A stretch of DNA of 41,729 nt from Acidimicrobiaceae bacterium (GCA_024641655.1 JAHECR010000016.1:35301-77029); one strand, 5' to 3'; positions 8,921 through 17,426 are shown, numbered from the stretch's first letter. Notes: generated by a model from the letters alone, not told the origin. Numbers and translations: made by a program.

Positions 8921-10198
8921 ATGACGATGACCGCCGAAACCACATCTGCGAACACCAGCGACGTGTACCGCTCCCCGGAGGAGCTGCCGAACATCGTCTC
9001 GATCGATGACCACATCGTCGAGCCGCCGACCCTGTGGCAGGACAGACTCCCGGTGGCGCTGAAAGAGCAGGGCCCGCGAGTCGTCCGCGAGCGGGTCGGG
9101 TACTACGGCACGCCCGCTGGCGCCGACGACCCGGCCGCACAGTGGTCCGACGTCTGGTACTACGACGGGATGCGCATCCCGACGTTGCGTATCTGGGCGT
9201 CGGCAGGATTGCGCGAGGCCCTCACTCCCGACGGCGAGGTCGATCTGCGTCTGAGCGACGCGGTCGGAATGACCTACGACGAACTGCGCCCAGGATGCTT
9301 CGAACCCGAAGCGTGCGTAGCAGACATGCAACGCAACGGCGTGGACGCGTCTCTCGGCTTTCCGAACCTGATCCTGCGGTTCTGCGGCCAGTTGTTCCTC
9401 GACGCCCCCGACAAGGCGCTTGCGCTGACGTGCGTTCAGGCATACAACGACTGGCTCATGGAGCAGTGGCAACCGCTCGGGCGGGGACGCCTCTACGGGG
9501 CCACCCTCATTCCGTTGTGGGACCCGCTGGCCGCCGCCGCAGAGGTGCGCCGCAACGCTGCGCGTGGGGCCCGCGCGGTCTGTTTCAGCGAGATTCCCGC
9601 CTGGCTCGGGTTGCCCTCACTGCACAGTGGCGAGTGGGACCCGTTCTTCGACGCGTGCGCGGAGACCGGCACCGTGGTGGCAATCCACATCGGTTCGAGC
9701 TCGACATCGAGGTCGACCTCGGACGACGCGCCGCCGCTGCTTTCGGTCGCGAACCTCTATACCAACTCGTCGCTGTCGCTGTCGGACTTCCTTCTCTCAG
9801 GCGTCTTCGTGAGGTTCGCGCGTCTGCGGATCGCGTACGCCGAAACGCAGGCCGGTTGGATCCCCTACATCGTCGACCGGCTCGACACCATGTGGCGCGC
9901 TGACCATACGTTCATGCGAACCGGTCATCTGCCCGAGCCTCCGAGCCACTACTATCGCGACCACGTCTGGTCATGCCTGTTCGACGATCGCGTGGCCATC
10001 GAGCGGCTGCTCGACCGTATCGGCCCCGACCGCGTGTGCTTCGAAACCGACTTCCCCCACGCGGACTCGAACTGGCCGAACTCCAAACGGGCCGCCTTCG
10101 AGTGCCTCGCTGGCCTCGACCGGGTAACCACCGGTGCCATCATGCGGACCAACGCCATGGACCTGCTGCGCATCGCCGAGTCCGACCTCGGTTCCTGA
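8921..10198 (+). CDS. Amidohydrolase-2 family metal-dependent hydrolase (TIM barrel)
   Basis: The 425-residue product belongs to the amidohydrolase-2 group, which includes decarboxylases and hydrolases of the ACMSD/LigW type. Visible features are SIDDHIVEPP near the start (the first metal-binding strand), VAIHIGSSS in mid-protein (metal-site His), RIAYAETQAGWIPYIVDRLD, and FETDFPHADSNWPNS with the late catalytic Asp. A GGAG ribosome-binding site at 8911-8914 supports the ATG at 8921. This subfamily is common in Actinomycetota, often near acyl-CoA or aromatic catabolism genes. The substrate cannot be read from the sequence. It probably formed a pair with the truncated amidohydrolase upstream. 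Confidence 0.85.
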   Translation: MTMTAETTSANTSDVYRSPEELPNIVSIDDHIVEPPTLWQDRLPVALKEQGPRVVRERVGYYGTPAGADDPAAQWSDVWYYDGMRIPTLRIWASAGLREALTPDGEVDLRLSDAVGMTYDELRPGCFEPEACVADMQRNGVDASLGFPNLILRFCGQLFLDAPDKALALTCVQAYNDWLMEQWQPLGRGRLYGATLIPLWDPLAAAAEVRRNAARGARAVCFSEIPAWLGLPSLHSGEWDPFFDACAETGTVVAIHIGSSSTSRSTSDDAPPLLSVANLYTNSSLSLSDFLLSGVFVRFARLRIAYAETQAGWIPYIVDRLDTMWRADHTFMRTGHLPEPPSHYYRDHVWSCLFDDRVAIERLLDRIGPDRVCFETDFPHADSNWPNSKRAAFECLAGLDRVTTGAIMRTNAMDLLRIAESDLGS

Positions 10199-10273
10199 CC
10201 CGGGGAGCGCGCGAACCGATCGTAGGGGGACGCGGCGTTGTGGGGTCTGCCATGATGGCAACCGTCGAACGGG

Positions 10274-10909
10274 GTGAGCGAGATGAGCCAGGACTACCAC
10301 GATGGGCAGCGGGTGCTGCAGGAGCGCTTCGATTCCCGACGACTCGCTGATCGCCTGGCGGAGGCGACCACGGCCGAGATTTCCGACGTCCACCGGGAGT
10401 TCATCGAGGCACGCGACATGTTCTTCCTCGCGACCGCCGACGCGAACGCTGCGCCGGAATGCTCCTACAAGGGTGGAGATCCAGGCTTCGTGCGCGTTGT
10501 CGACCCCAGGACCGTCGTGTTCCCGGACTATGACGGCAACGGCATGTTCCTCAGCATCGGTAACCTCGCCGTGAATCCGCAGGTCGGGATGCTCTTCATC
10601 GACCTGACCGCGGGAACACGGCTCCGCCTGAACGGCACAGCCAGCGTCGAGTTCGACGATCCCCTCATCGGCACGTATCCGGGGGCCAGGTTCGTCGTCC
10701 GGGTAACGCCGACAGCGGTCTTCGCGAACTGCCGGCGTTACGTGCATCGCTATGGGTTGGTCAGCCGCTCCCCCTTCGCACCCTCGGACTCCCACGAGCC
10801 GCCCGTGCCGGACTGGAAGCTCGACCCGTGGTTCGAGGGGACGCTCCCGGCGGACGACCCTGCCCACGATCCCGACCGCGCGATTGGAGAGTCGACTCCT
10901 CGGTTCTGA
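10274..10909 (+). CDS. Pyridoxamine 5'-phosphate oxidase family (FMN-binding split barrel) protein
   Basis: The 211-residue product resembles the pyridoxamine-phosphate-oxidase-like flavin split barrel: REFIEARDMFFLATADANAAPECSYKGGDPGFVRV, then FPDYDGNGMFLSIGNLAVNPQVGMLFID, then RLRLNGTASV. These blocks match the small family of general stress or flavin-binding proteins rather than PdxH itself. The start is either GTG 10274 or ATG 10283, in the same frame; both keep the domain whole. The C-terminal 40 residues are rich in Pro and Asp and have no recognisable domain. The gene is the last intact one of the accessory pocket between rel and hisS. Its exact role is unknown. Confidence 0.8.
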   Translation: MSEMSQDYHDGQRVLQERFDSRRLADRLAEATTAEISDVHREFIEARDMFFLATADANAAPECSYKGGDPGFVRVVDPRTVVFPDYDGNGMFLSIGNLAVNPQVGMLFIDLTAGTRLRLNGTASVEFDDPLIGTYPGARFVVRVTPTAVFANCRRYVHRYGLVSRSPFAPSDSHEPPVPDWKLDPWFEGTLPADDPAHDPDRAIGESTPRF

Positions 10910-11319
10910 GGCCGTGACCGATGCGCGCCTGGGCAGCGACAATGACAGGCCCCGGCCGCCCCTGGTCGGCCACCGGCTGGGCCCGGTGACGTTGTCCTCC
11001 GTGCTGCGCGGAGCGATCGACCCACGCTATGAGCGTCCGCTCGATCGCGACGCTCCTTGCGCCGGTCGTCGAGGTTGGGGCCGTGGCCGATCATCAGCAA
11101 CCGGACCTTCCCGTCGACGAGGAACTGGCATTGCGGCCCTGGCGCAGGAGCGACGTGGGCGGTGAGCGCCGGGTTCGCCCAGGAAGGGATTCGTCGTGGC
11201 GCCAATCTCCACGACGACCGTTGGCATGACATGACCCTCGACCCCCACCTGGCGACCGATGTCGCCAACGCGGGAGGCGCCATCGCCTAACATCGCACCG
11301 AGACGACCATGGGGATGCC
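10910..11319 (+). other. Gene-free 410-bp stretch with apparent gene debris
   Basis: No intact gene is seen here. Coding-like third-position GC appears on the plus strand from 10915 (frame reading VTDARLGSDNDRPRPPLVGH) and on the minus strand between about 11227 and 11035 in two successive frames. This is what an eroded gene would look like. The right end carries a TAACAT hexamer at 11288-11293 that could be the -10 element of the following gene. Confidence 0.4.
11035..11227 (-). pseudogene. Possible frameshifted remnant of an unidentified gene
   Basis: Reading the minus strand from an ATG at 11227 gives MPTVVVEIGATTNPFLGE. A one-base frame change near 11175 continues as NPALTAHVAPAPGPQCQF and LVDGKVRLLMIGHGPNLDD. 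Both pieces use mainly G or C in codon position three, unlike the other frames, and together read like one protein of unknown family. Beyond about 11035 the composition loses the coding pattern. I cannot name the family, and a chance ORF is possible in such GC-rich DNA. Confidence 0.25.
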
Positions 11320-12045
11320 GTGACACCAGAAGACGTTCGCAGCGCTCGCTTCGCCGCCGTCCGGCGTGGAGGGTACGAGATCCGGGAGGTCGACGGATTC
11401 CTCGCGGAGGCCGTCGAGGCCCTCGAGGCCGGCGACGGCCGCATGAGCCCCGAGCAGGTACGCGACGCCCGGTTCACGCTCGTCAAGCGTGGGGGCTACG
11501 ACACCCAGGAAGTCGACGCGTTCCTCGACGAATTGATGGAGGAACTCGAGCACCGTCAAGCCAGCGGGTCCGCGACCTCACAACCGGTTGCCGTTGCGCC
11601 CCCCGCTGCCGCTCCGGCGGACCGTGCGCCCGAGCTCGAGGCTCCGCCGGCCCCGGCCCCGGCGCCCCCGGAGCCGCCGCGACCTGCTCCGGCCGCGCCG
11701 ACGGCTGCATCGTCGGACCCCGGGATCACTTCGGGCCAGCTGCGCGGTCTCACCCCGCCGCGCTCTGACGGCCCCGGCTACGACGTCGCTCAGGTCGACG
11801 GGTTCCTCGAGGCGGTCGCGGAGACCCTCGAGGTGTTCGAAGGGTTGTCCGGGCCCGAGCTGCGGCGGGTTCGAGGGAGCCAATACCTCCAAGGGGCCGA
11901 TGGTGGCCCGCTCCTGTTGGCGGGGGATCAGGTGCGGGCAGCCTTGTTCGGCTTGCGGCCCGAGGGTGGCTACGACGTCCGCGGGATCGACGCAGCGGTC
12001 CGCCGGCTCGGCATGGCACTCGATCACCACTGGCACCGGGACTGA
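11320..12045 (+). CDS. Protein with four DivIVA-type (DivI1A) repeats around a Pro/Ala linker
   Basis: The 241-residue product starts at GTG 11320 after a GGGG ribosome-binding site. Two clear DivI1A repeats (about residues 2-34 and 42-76) carry the R..F...RRGGY...EVD.FL pattern of the N-terminal membrane-curvature domain of DivIVA/Wag31. A Pro/Ala-rich linker follows (about 85-135). Two degenerate copies come after it: about 135-170, with GPGYDVAQVDGFLEAV, and about 200-236, with QVRAALFGLRPEGGYDVRGID. The long coiled coil of classical DivIVA is missing. A role in polar or septal localisation is inferred from the domain only. It sits just upstream of hisS. Confidence 0.8.
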   Translation: MTPEDVRSARFAAVRRGGYEIREVDGFLAEAVEALEAGDGRMSPEQVRDARFTLVKRGGYDTQEVDAFLDELMEELEHRQASGSATSQPVAVAPPAAAPADRAPELEAPPAPAPAPPEPPRPAPAAPTAASSDPGITSGQLRGLTPPRSDGPGYDVAQVDGFLEAVAETLEVFEGLSGPELRRVRGSQYLQGADGGPLLLAGDQVRAALFGLRPEGGYDVRGIDAAVRRLGMALDHHWHRD

Positions 12046-12086
12046 CACCCGTCGGAAACATGCTCGGAGCCGGCGAGGGGCTCCGG

Positions 12087-12092
12087 TACCCT
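12087..12092 (+). promoter_or_regulatory. Candidate -10 element for hisS
   Basis: TACCCT ends 8 bp before the hisS GTG at 12101, which would give an almost leaderless mRNA. The same arrangement is seen before rarA, mihF and alaS in this window. No -35 element is evident. Confidence 0.35.
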
Positions 12093-12100
12093 TGCCGCTC

Positions 12101-13381
12101 GTGGCCAAGCCCCAGTTCCAGGCGCCGAAAGGCACCCGAGATCTCCTCCCGCCGGACACCCGGCGGTGGCGCGCCGTCGTCGAGGTCTTCGCCGACACCG
12201 CCGAGCGGGCAGGCTACGGCCAGGTCATCTCACCGATGTTCGAAGACGTCGGCGTGTTCCTCCGTCTCGGCGAGAGCACCGAGGTGGTCACCAAGGAGAT
12301 GTTCGCGTTCGAGGACAAGGACCCCAAGAGCCCCCAGCAGCTCGTGCTGCGGCCTGAGCTGACCGCCAGCATCTGTCGCGCGTACGCCCAACACCGCCCG
12401 GTCACGCCGTGGAAGGTCTGGTACGAGGGTCCACAGTTCCGGTACGAGAAGCCGCAGGCGGGTCGCTACCGGCAATTCACCCAGGTGGGCGTCGAGCTTC
12501 TCGGCGCCGACGACCCCGCGGCAGACGTCGAGGTGATCGCCCTCGCTTGGCGCTTCTACGAGTCGCTGGGGTTGCAGCAGGTCAGCCTGCTGTTGAACTC
12601 CCTCGGCGACGAGCTGTGCCGCCCCGTCTACCTCGAAGCGCTGCGTTCGTTCCTCGTCTCTCGGATCGACGATCTGAGCGAAGCGTCGCAAGCGACGCTC
12701 GACCGGAACCCGCTGCGGGTGCTCGACTCGAAGCGTGAACAGGACCAGGCCGTCATCGCCGCCGCACCGGTCATGGTCGATTTCCTCACCGATGAGACGG
12801 CCGCGCACTTCGCGGCGGTGCGCTCGGGCCTCGACTCGCTCGGCATCGCGTACGAGATCTCCCCGCGGCTCGTGCGCGGCCTCGACTATTACGCACGCAC
12901 GACCTTCGAGTTCGCCAGCACGGCGCTCGACAGCGCCCAGAACGCCGTTGGCGGTGGTGGCCGCTACGACCGGCTGGTCGAGGACCTCGGCGGTCCCGCC
13001 ACGCCCGGTGTCGGGTTCGCACTGGGCATCGACCGGATCCTTATGGCCTGCGACGCCGAAGGGGTGTTCGCCCCGCCCCCGTCGCCGGTCGACGTCTTCA
13101 TCGTCGACATGATCGACGGGACCCATGCCACGATCGTGACCGACGAGCTGCGTCGAGCCGGTATCGGTGCCGAGCGCAGCTTCGGTGGGCGGTCGGTCAA
13201 GGCCCAGATGAAGGTCGCCGACCGATCCGGCGCCCGTTTTGCGGTCATCATCGGCGACGACGAGGTCGCCGCCGATGCGGTGACCCTCCGTGACCTGACC
13301 GGAGGCGAGCAAGAGCTCGTCGCCCGGTCCGCGCTCGCCACGAACCTCGTCCGAAAGCTCCAGGAGACCCCCCGATCATGA
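12101..13381 (+). CDS. hisS: Histidyl-tRNA synthetase
   Basis: HisS charges tRNA-His. The frame is open far upstream inside the DivIVA-repeat gene, but the product should start at GTG 12101 (MAKPQFQAPKGTRDLLP), giving 426 residues, the normal bacterial length. Class II motifs are clear: LRPELTASICRAY, QFRYEKPQAGRYRQF (motif 2), the histidine loop RGLDYYARTTFEF, and GGGRYDRLVEDLGG with GFALGIDRI (motif 3). A C-terminal anticodon-binding domain follows from about residue 330. The stop overlaps the aspS start as ATGA, so the two synthetases are coupled. Confidence 0.96.
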   Translation: MAKPQFQAPKGTRDLLPPDTRRWRAVVEVFADTAERAGYGQVISPMFEDVGVFLRLGESTEVVTKEMFAFEDKDPKSPQQLVLRPELTASICRAYAQHRPVTPWKVWYEGPQFRYEKPQAGRYRQFTQVGVELLGADDPAADVEVIALAWRFYESLGLQQVSLLLNSLGDELCRPVYLEALRSFLVSRIDDLSEASQATLDRNPLRVLDSKREQDQAVIAAAPVMVDFLTDETAAHFAAVRSGLDSLGIAYEISPRLVRGLDYYARTTFEFASTALDSAQNAVGGGGRYDRLVEDLGGPATPGVGFALGIDRILMACDAEGVFAPPPSPVDVFIVDMIDGTHATIVTDELRRAGIGAERSFGGRSVKAQMKVADRSGARFAVIIGDDEVAADAVTLRDLTGGEQELVARSALATNLVRKLQETPRS

Positions 13382-15117
13382 CCATGCGCACCGACTACTG
13401 CGGGTCGCTTCGTGCCTCCGACATCGGCCGGGAGGTCACCGTGTGCGGCTGGGTCGACACCCGGCGGGTGCACTCCGAGCACCTGGCGTTCATCGATCTG
13501 CGCGATCACACCGGCATCGTCCAGTGTGTGGTCGACGAGAAGCTCGACCTGCGCTCGGAATACGTCGTAGCGATCACCGGCGTCGTTCGTGAACGCTTCG
13601 AGGGCAAGGGCAACGACAAGCTCGCCACGGGCGACATCGAGATCGGCGAAGCCTCTGTCGAGCTGCTCGCACGGGCCGAGCCGCCACCGTTCCCGATGCA
13701 CGAACGCACCGATGTCGACGAGACCATCCGGCTACGTCACCGCTACATCGATCTCCGCAAGTCCCGGATGCAGCGCAACCTGCGCACACGCGCCCGGGTG
13801 AACAGCGCGATTCGCGGTGCCATGGAGCGTCAGGGCTTCGTCGAGATCGAGACGCCGATGCTGATCGCGTCCACGCCAGAGGGGGCGCGCGACTTCGTCG
13901 TACCCTCGCGCCTGCATCCGGGTGAGTTCTACGCCCTGCCCCAGAGCCCGCAGCTCTTCAAACAACTGTGCATGGTGGGTGGCATCGATCGCTACTACCA
14001 GATCGCCCGCTGCCTACGCGACGAGGATCTACGCGCCGATCGCCAGTTCGAGTTCATGCAGCTCGACATGGAAGCCAGCTTCGTCACCCAGGACGATGTC
14101 CTGGCGTTCGTCTCGGAGGCCATCAAGGACGCCGTGGAGGCGATCACCGGCGAGCGCCCCGCCGACATCGCCACGATGACCTGGCGCGAGGCGATGGAGC
14201 GCTTCGGTTCCGACAAGCCCGACGTCCGCTTCGGCATGGAGCTCGTCGAGATGTCCGACATCTTCGCGGGCACCGAGGCGAACGTCTTCAAGGTCGACTG
14301 CGTCAAGGGGATCCTCCATCGAGGCGGCGCCGAATCCCTCGGCCGCAATGCCATCGACGCGCTCACCGACAAATGCAAGCGTTGGGGAGCGAAAGGCCTG
14401 GCCTGGTTCCGCGTCGGCGAAGGCGGCGTGCTCGACGGAGCCCTCACCAAGTTCATGAGCGGAGCCGAGCTGGCTGCGGTTCCCGAACGCCTCGGCGCCG
14501 AGCAAGGGGACATGGTGCTGATGATCGCAGCCGATCGCCGCACGGTGAATCACGTGCTCGGGCTCCTGCGCCTCGAGCTGGGGCGACCGCCGGTCAACGA
14601 AGGCGGCTTCCACTTCCTCTGGGTGAGCGAGTTTCCGCTGTTCGAAGCCGTCGGGGACAACGGGCGCCCGGTGCCGGCGCACCATCCGTTCACGATGCCC
14701 CACCCCGACGACATGGACAAGCTCGACGCCGCGAGCGGCGAGGAATACCTCGACATCCGTTCGCAGGCGTACGACCTGGTGCTGAACGGGTGGGAGCTCG
14801 GCTCGGGCAGCGTCCGGATCCATCGCCCCGAGATCCAGTCGAAGATCTTCGAGCTGCTCGGGATCGGCGTCGACGAGGCCCAGCTCAAGTTCGGCTTCCT
14901 GCTCGATGCGTTCCGCTTCGGTGCGCCCCCGCACGCCGGTTTCGCCTTCGGAATCGACCGTCTTGCCGCGCTGCTGGCCGGCGAGGAGAACATCCGTGAG
15001 GTGATCGCGTTCCCGAAGACCCAGTCGGGCACCGACCCGCTCACCAACGCGCCAACGGCGATCGACCCCGCTCATCTCGAAGAGCTCGGGCTCCGCCTCC
15101 TGCCGCCGTCCGTGTGA
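13378..15117 (+). CDS. aspS: Aspartyl-tRNA synthetase
   Basis: AspS charges tRNA-Asp. The 579-residue product has the N-terminal OB-fold anticodon-binding domain (GREVTVCGWVDTRR), class II motif 2 around YYQIARCLRDEDLRADRQFEF, the bacterial GAD insertion (about residues 290-410), and motif 3 in HAGFAFGIDRLAALL. A second ATG two codons downstream (13384) is an alternative start. It overlaps the hisS stop by 4 bp. Whether it also charges tRNA-Asn (non-discriminating) depends on gat genes outside the window. Confidence 0.96.
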   Translation: MTMRTDYCGSLRASDIGREVTVCGWVDTRRVHSEHLAFIDLRDHTGIVQCVVDEKLDLRSEYVVAITGVVRERFEGKGNDKLATGDIEIGEASVELLARAEPPPFPMHERTDVDETIRLRHRYIDLRKSRMQRNLRTRARVNSAIRGAMERQGFVEIETPMLIASTPEGARDFVVPSRLHPGEFYALPQSPQLFKQLCMVGGIDRYYQIARCLRDEDLRADRQFEFMQLDMEASFVTQDDVLAFVSEAIKDAVEAITGERPADIATMTWREAMERFGSDKPDVRFGMELVEMSDIFAGTEANVFKVDCVKGILHRGGAESLGRNAIDALTDKCKRWGAKGLAWFRVGEGGVLDGALTKFMSGAELAAVPERLGAEQGDMVLMIAADRRTVNHVLGLLRLELGRPPVNEGGFHFLWVSEFPLFEAVGDNGRPVPAHHPFTMPHPDDMDKLDAASGEEYLDIRSQAYDLVLNGWELGSGSVRIHRPEIQSKIFELLGIGVDEAQLKFGFLLDAFRFGAPPHAGFAFGIDRLAALLAGEENIREVIAFPKTQSGTDPLTNAPTAIDPAHLEELGLRLLPPSV

Positions 15118-15136
15118 GCATCGCCCGCGTCGGGCG

Positions 15137-15367
15137 CTACGGGACCAGGTCCGGTGGCGTCACCAGATACACGCGTTCGGCGGCCTTCTCGAGCGAGCCG
15201 TTGGTGCCGTAGGCCAGCCCGGAGAAGAAGTCGACGATGCGCCGGCCGGTCGACTGGTCGGCGTCGATGTGCACGACGACGGCACGCCCGGCGCGGTAGT
15301 CGTCGGCGGGTTTGACGACGTCGCCGAACGTGGCCACATCGTGACGGGCTGGCTCGGTTGCGGACAC
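15137..15367 (-). CDS. Short SepF-like protein (core SepF domain only)
   Basis: This is the only convincing minus-strand gene. The 76-residue product, starting at GTG 15367, matches the SepF core: YRAGRAVVVHIDAD, GRRIVDFFSGLAYGTNGSLEKAAERVYLVTP. In classical SepF this globular domain dimerises and binds the C-terminal tail of FtsZ. The N-terminal amphipathic membrane-anchor helix and acidic linker of full SepF are missing. It converges on aspS with 19 bp between stops and diverges from rarA with a 58-bp gap. Another, full-length sepF in the ftsZ cluster would be expected elsewhere; that is inference. Confidence 0.8.
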   Translation of the reverse strand: MSATEPARHDVATFGDVVKPADDYRAGRAVVVHIDADQSTGRRIVDFFSGLAYGTNGSLEKAAERVYLVTPPDLVP

Positions 15368-15413
15368 ATCTGCGATCGTACTCGGCGGCGGCGATGGGGA
15401 AGGGTCTGGGCAC

Positions 15414-15419
15414 TACCCT
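15414..15419 (+). promoter_or_regulatory. Candidate -10 element for rarA
   Basis: TACCCT ends 6 bp before the rarA GTG at 15426, in the 58-bp divergent gap shared with the SepF-like gene. This is consistent with a leaderless transcript. No clear -35 element is seen. Confidence 0.35.
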
Positions 15420-15425
15420 GGCCCC

Positions 15426-16748
15426 GTGGCCCAGGACCTCTTCTCCGCAGCAGCGTCGGCGGCCCTCCAGCGGCAGTCGCCGCTCGCGGACCGTCTTCGT
15501 CCCCTGCGGCTCGATGACGTGGTGGGCCAGCAGCACCTGTTCGGGCAAGGTCGGCCGCTGCGAGCGCTGATCGAGGCGGACCGGCTTTCATCGGTCATCT
15601 TCTGGGGCCCCCCGGGGACGGGCAAGACCTCCATCGCCCGCCTGATCGCCCGCTTCACCTCAAAGTCCTACGTGCAACTCTCGGCGGTGACCGCGTCGGT
15701 GAAGGACGTGCGCGAGGAGATCGCGCGCGCCGAGCAACGCTTGGGCGAGCGTGGGCAGGGGACGATCCTGTTCCTCGACGAGGTCCACCGCTTCAACAAA
15801 GCACAACAGGACACGTTGTTGCCGGCGGTGGAGACCGGGCTGATCGTGCTCATCGGGGCGACGACGGAGAACCCCTACTTCGAGGTCAACCCGCCACTGC
15901 TGAGCCGGAGCACGCTCTTTCGCCTCGAGGCCCTCGACGACGATGCGATCGGCCAGCTCATCACCCGTGGCCTCGACCTGGAAGGCGCCACTGCGAGCCC
16001 CGAAGCCGTCGAGCACCTCGTGACCCGTGCCGAAGGCGACGGCCGTCAGTCGCTCACCAGCCTCGAGGTGGCAATTGCGCTGGCGAAGGTGCGCGGTCCG
16101 AGCGGAGCCGCCGTCCACGTGGAGCTCGCCGACGCCGAGGCGGCCCTCGGAACCCAGGCGCTCCGGTACGGCAAAGACGAGCACTACGACACGATCTCGG
16201 CGTTCATCAAGAGCATCCGGGGGTCGGATCCCGATGCCGGCCTCTACTGGATGGCGCGGATGCTCGATGCCGGCGAGGACGCGCGCTTCATCGCTCGCCG
16301 TCTGGTCATCCTGGCTTCCGAGGACATCGGCCTGGCCGACTCCAATGCCCTGCTCGTCGCCGATGCTGCCGCGCGAGCAGTCGAGTTCGTGGGTCTTCCC
16401 GAGGCGAGCCTCAACCTCGCGCATGCGGTCGTGTACCTCGCAACGGCGCCCAAGTCGAACAGTGCCACCATCGCGATCGCTCGGGCACGAGACGATGCCC
16501 GAGCGCAGGGCGGCACCGTCCCGGTGCATCTGCGCGACGCGCACTATCCGGGCGCCCGCCAGCTCGGTCACGGCACCGGCTACGACTATCCTCACGATCA
16601 CCCCGAGGGCTGGGTTGCGCAGCAGTATCGACCCGATGCGTTCGAGGGACGCAGCTACTACGAACCCACCGAGCACGGTGACGAAGCCGAGATCACCCGG
16701 CGGATGCACCACCGCCCCCCGACCACAGAGGAACACGAATCGTCGTGA
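15426..16748 (+). CDS. rarA: Replication-associated recombination protein RarA (MgsA), AAA+ ATPase
   Basis: RarA is a clamp-loader-like AAA+ ATPase acting at stalled replication forks. The 440-residue product has the N-terminal PLADRLRPLRLDDVVGQQHL block, Walker A (GPPGTGKT), Walker B (FLDEVHRFNKAQQD), sensor 1 (IGATTENPYFEVN) and the SRS arginine-finger region (PLLSRSTLFRL). The C-terminal tetramerisation region includes YDTISAFIKSIRGSDPDAGLYW and ASEDIGLADSNAL. Length is normal. It starts at GTG 15426. Its stop overlaps the next start as GTGA. Confidence 0.95.
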   Translation: MAQDLFSAAASAALQRQSPLADRLRPLRLDDVVGQQHLFGQGRPLRALIEADRLSSVIFWGPPGTGKTSIARLIARFTSKSYVQLSAVTASVKDVREEIARAEQRLGERGQGTILFLDEVHRFNKAQQDTLLPAVETGLIVLIGATTENPYFEVNPPLLSRSTLFRLEALDDDAIGQLITRGLDLEGATASPEAVEHLVTRAEGDGRQSLTSLEVAIALAKVRGPSGAAVHVELADAEAALGTQALRYGKDEHYDTISAFIKSIRGSDPDAGLYWMARMLDAGEDARFIARRLVILASEDIGLADSNALLVADAAARAVEFVGLPEASLNLAHAVVYLATAPKSNSATIAIARARDDARAQGGTVPVHLRDAHYPGARQLGHGTGYDYPHDHPEGWVAQQYRPDAFEGRSYYEPTEHGDEAEITRRMHHRPPTTEEHESS

Positions 16749-17125
16749 GCGCCACCGATCTTGCAGCCGTTCTCGCGTCCGTCGTCGCGTTGGCAACCGT
16801 CGGCACGCTCGTGGCCGTCGTGTTCCAACTCCGGCGAACCACCGAAGAACTCGTCGAGACGCTGGACGCAGTTCGCGTCGCGCTCGACGAGTCCGTCGTG
16901 CACGTGCAGGGGCTCGTCGGTGACCTCGACTACGAGCTCCGGCGGGTCGGTGGGCTCATCGACACGGCCGACAAGGTGTCCGCACGCGCCGACACCTTGT
17001 CGCGGGTCACCTATGGCGCGGTGGCAAGACCGGTCATCAAGACCGCGGCAGTCGTGAAAGGTACCGGCCGAGCTGCAAGAATGTTACGTCGCGGGGGTGG
17101 CACGCTCGACGAGCGGGCCGGCTGA
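16745..17125 (+). CDS. DUF948-type small membrane-anchored protein
   Basis: The 126-residue product has one N-terminal membrane segment (about residues 7-28) and then a heptad-like helical stretch (TEELVETLDAVRVALDESV, and more to about residue 85). This is the layout of the DUF948 family, whose function is unknown. It starts at GTG 16745, overlapping the rarA stop by 4 bp. In many Actinomycetota a DUF948 gene and a second small gene sit between rarA and alaS, exactly as here. That synteny supports the call more than the sequence alone. Confidence 0.75.
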   Translation: MSATDLAAVLASVVALATVGTLVAVVFQLRRTTEELVETLDAVRVALDESVVHVQGLVGDLDYELRRVGGLIDTADKVSARADTLSRVTYGAVARPVIKTAAVVKGTGRAARMLRRGGGTLDERAG

Positions 17126-17154
17126 GCGCGACCACCTGTCCCTGGAGGCAACCC

Positions 17155-17421
17155 ATGTTCAAACGAGCGATCTGGATGACTGCCGGTTTCGGTGCCGGGC
17201 TCGGTTCGTCGTTCTGGGTGAAGCGGGCAGTCAATCGCCGTGTCGAGCGCTACGTACCCACCGACGTGCGCGTCGCGCTGGGCAAGGGGGCACGGAGAGC
17301 GACGGGCACCGTCAAGTCGGCCGTCCGCGAGGGCCGCCTCACCATGCGCCAGTACGAGGCTGCAGCCGCAGCGGAGCTGAGCCCCGGCGCCAGGACGAAC
17401 TTGCGCGTCGTCGGGGACTGA
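17155..17421 (+). CDS. Small conserved actinobacterial protein (DUF6167-like), function unknown
   Basis: The 88-residue product begins MFKRAIWMTAGFGAGLGSSF, a short hydrophobic stretch, followed by a basic helical region. Size, start and position between a DUF948 gene and alaS fit the small DUF6167-type proteins of Actinomycetota. The similarity is by eye and partial. A GGAGG ribosome-binding site (17141-17145) lies 9 bp before the ATG. It probably belongs to the same transcript as the gene before it. Confidence 0.65.
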   Translation: MFKRAIWMTAGFGAGLGSSFWVKRAVNRRVERYVPTDVRVALGKGARRATGTVKSAVREGRLTMRQYEAAAAAELSPGARTNLRVVGD

Positions 17422-17426
17422 GCACG

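Noticed and set aside
11588..12100. Upstream extension of hisS over the DivIVA-repeat gene
   Set aside because: Low-complexity Arg/Pro/Ser-rich reading of another gene; GTG 12101 begins the conserved protein.
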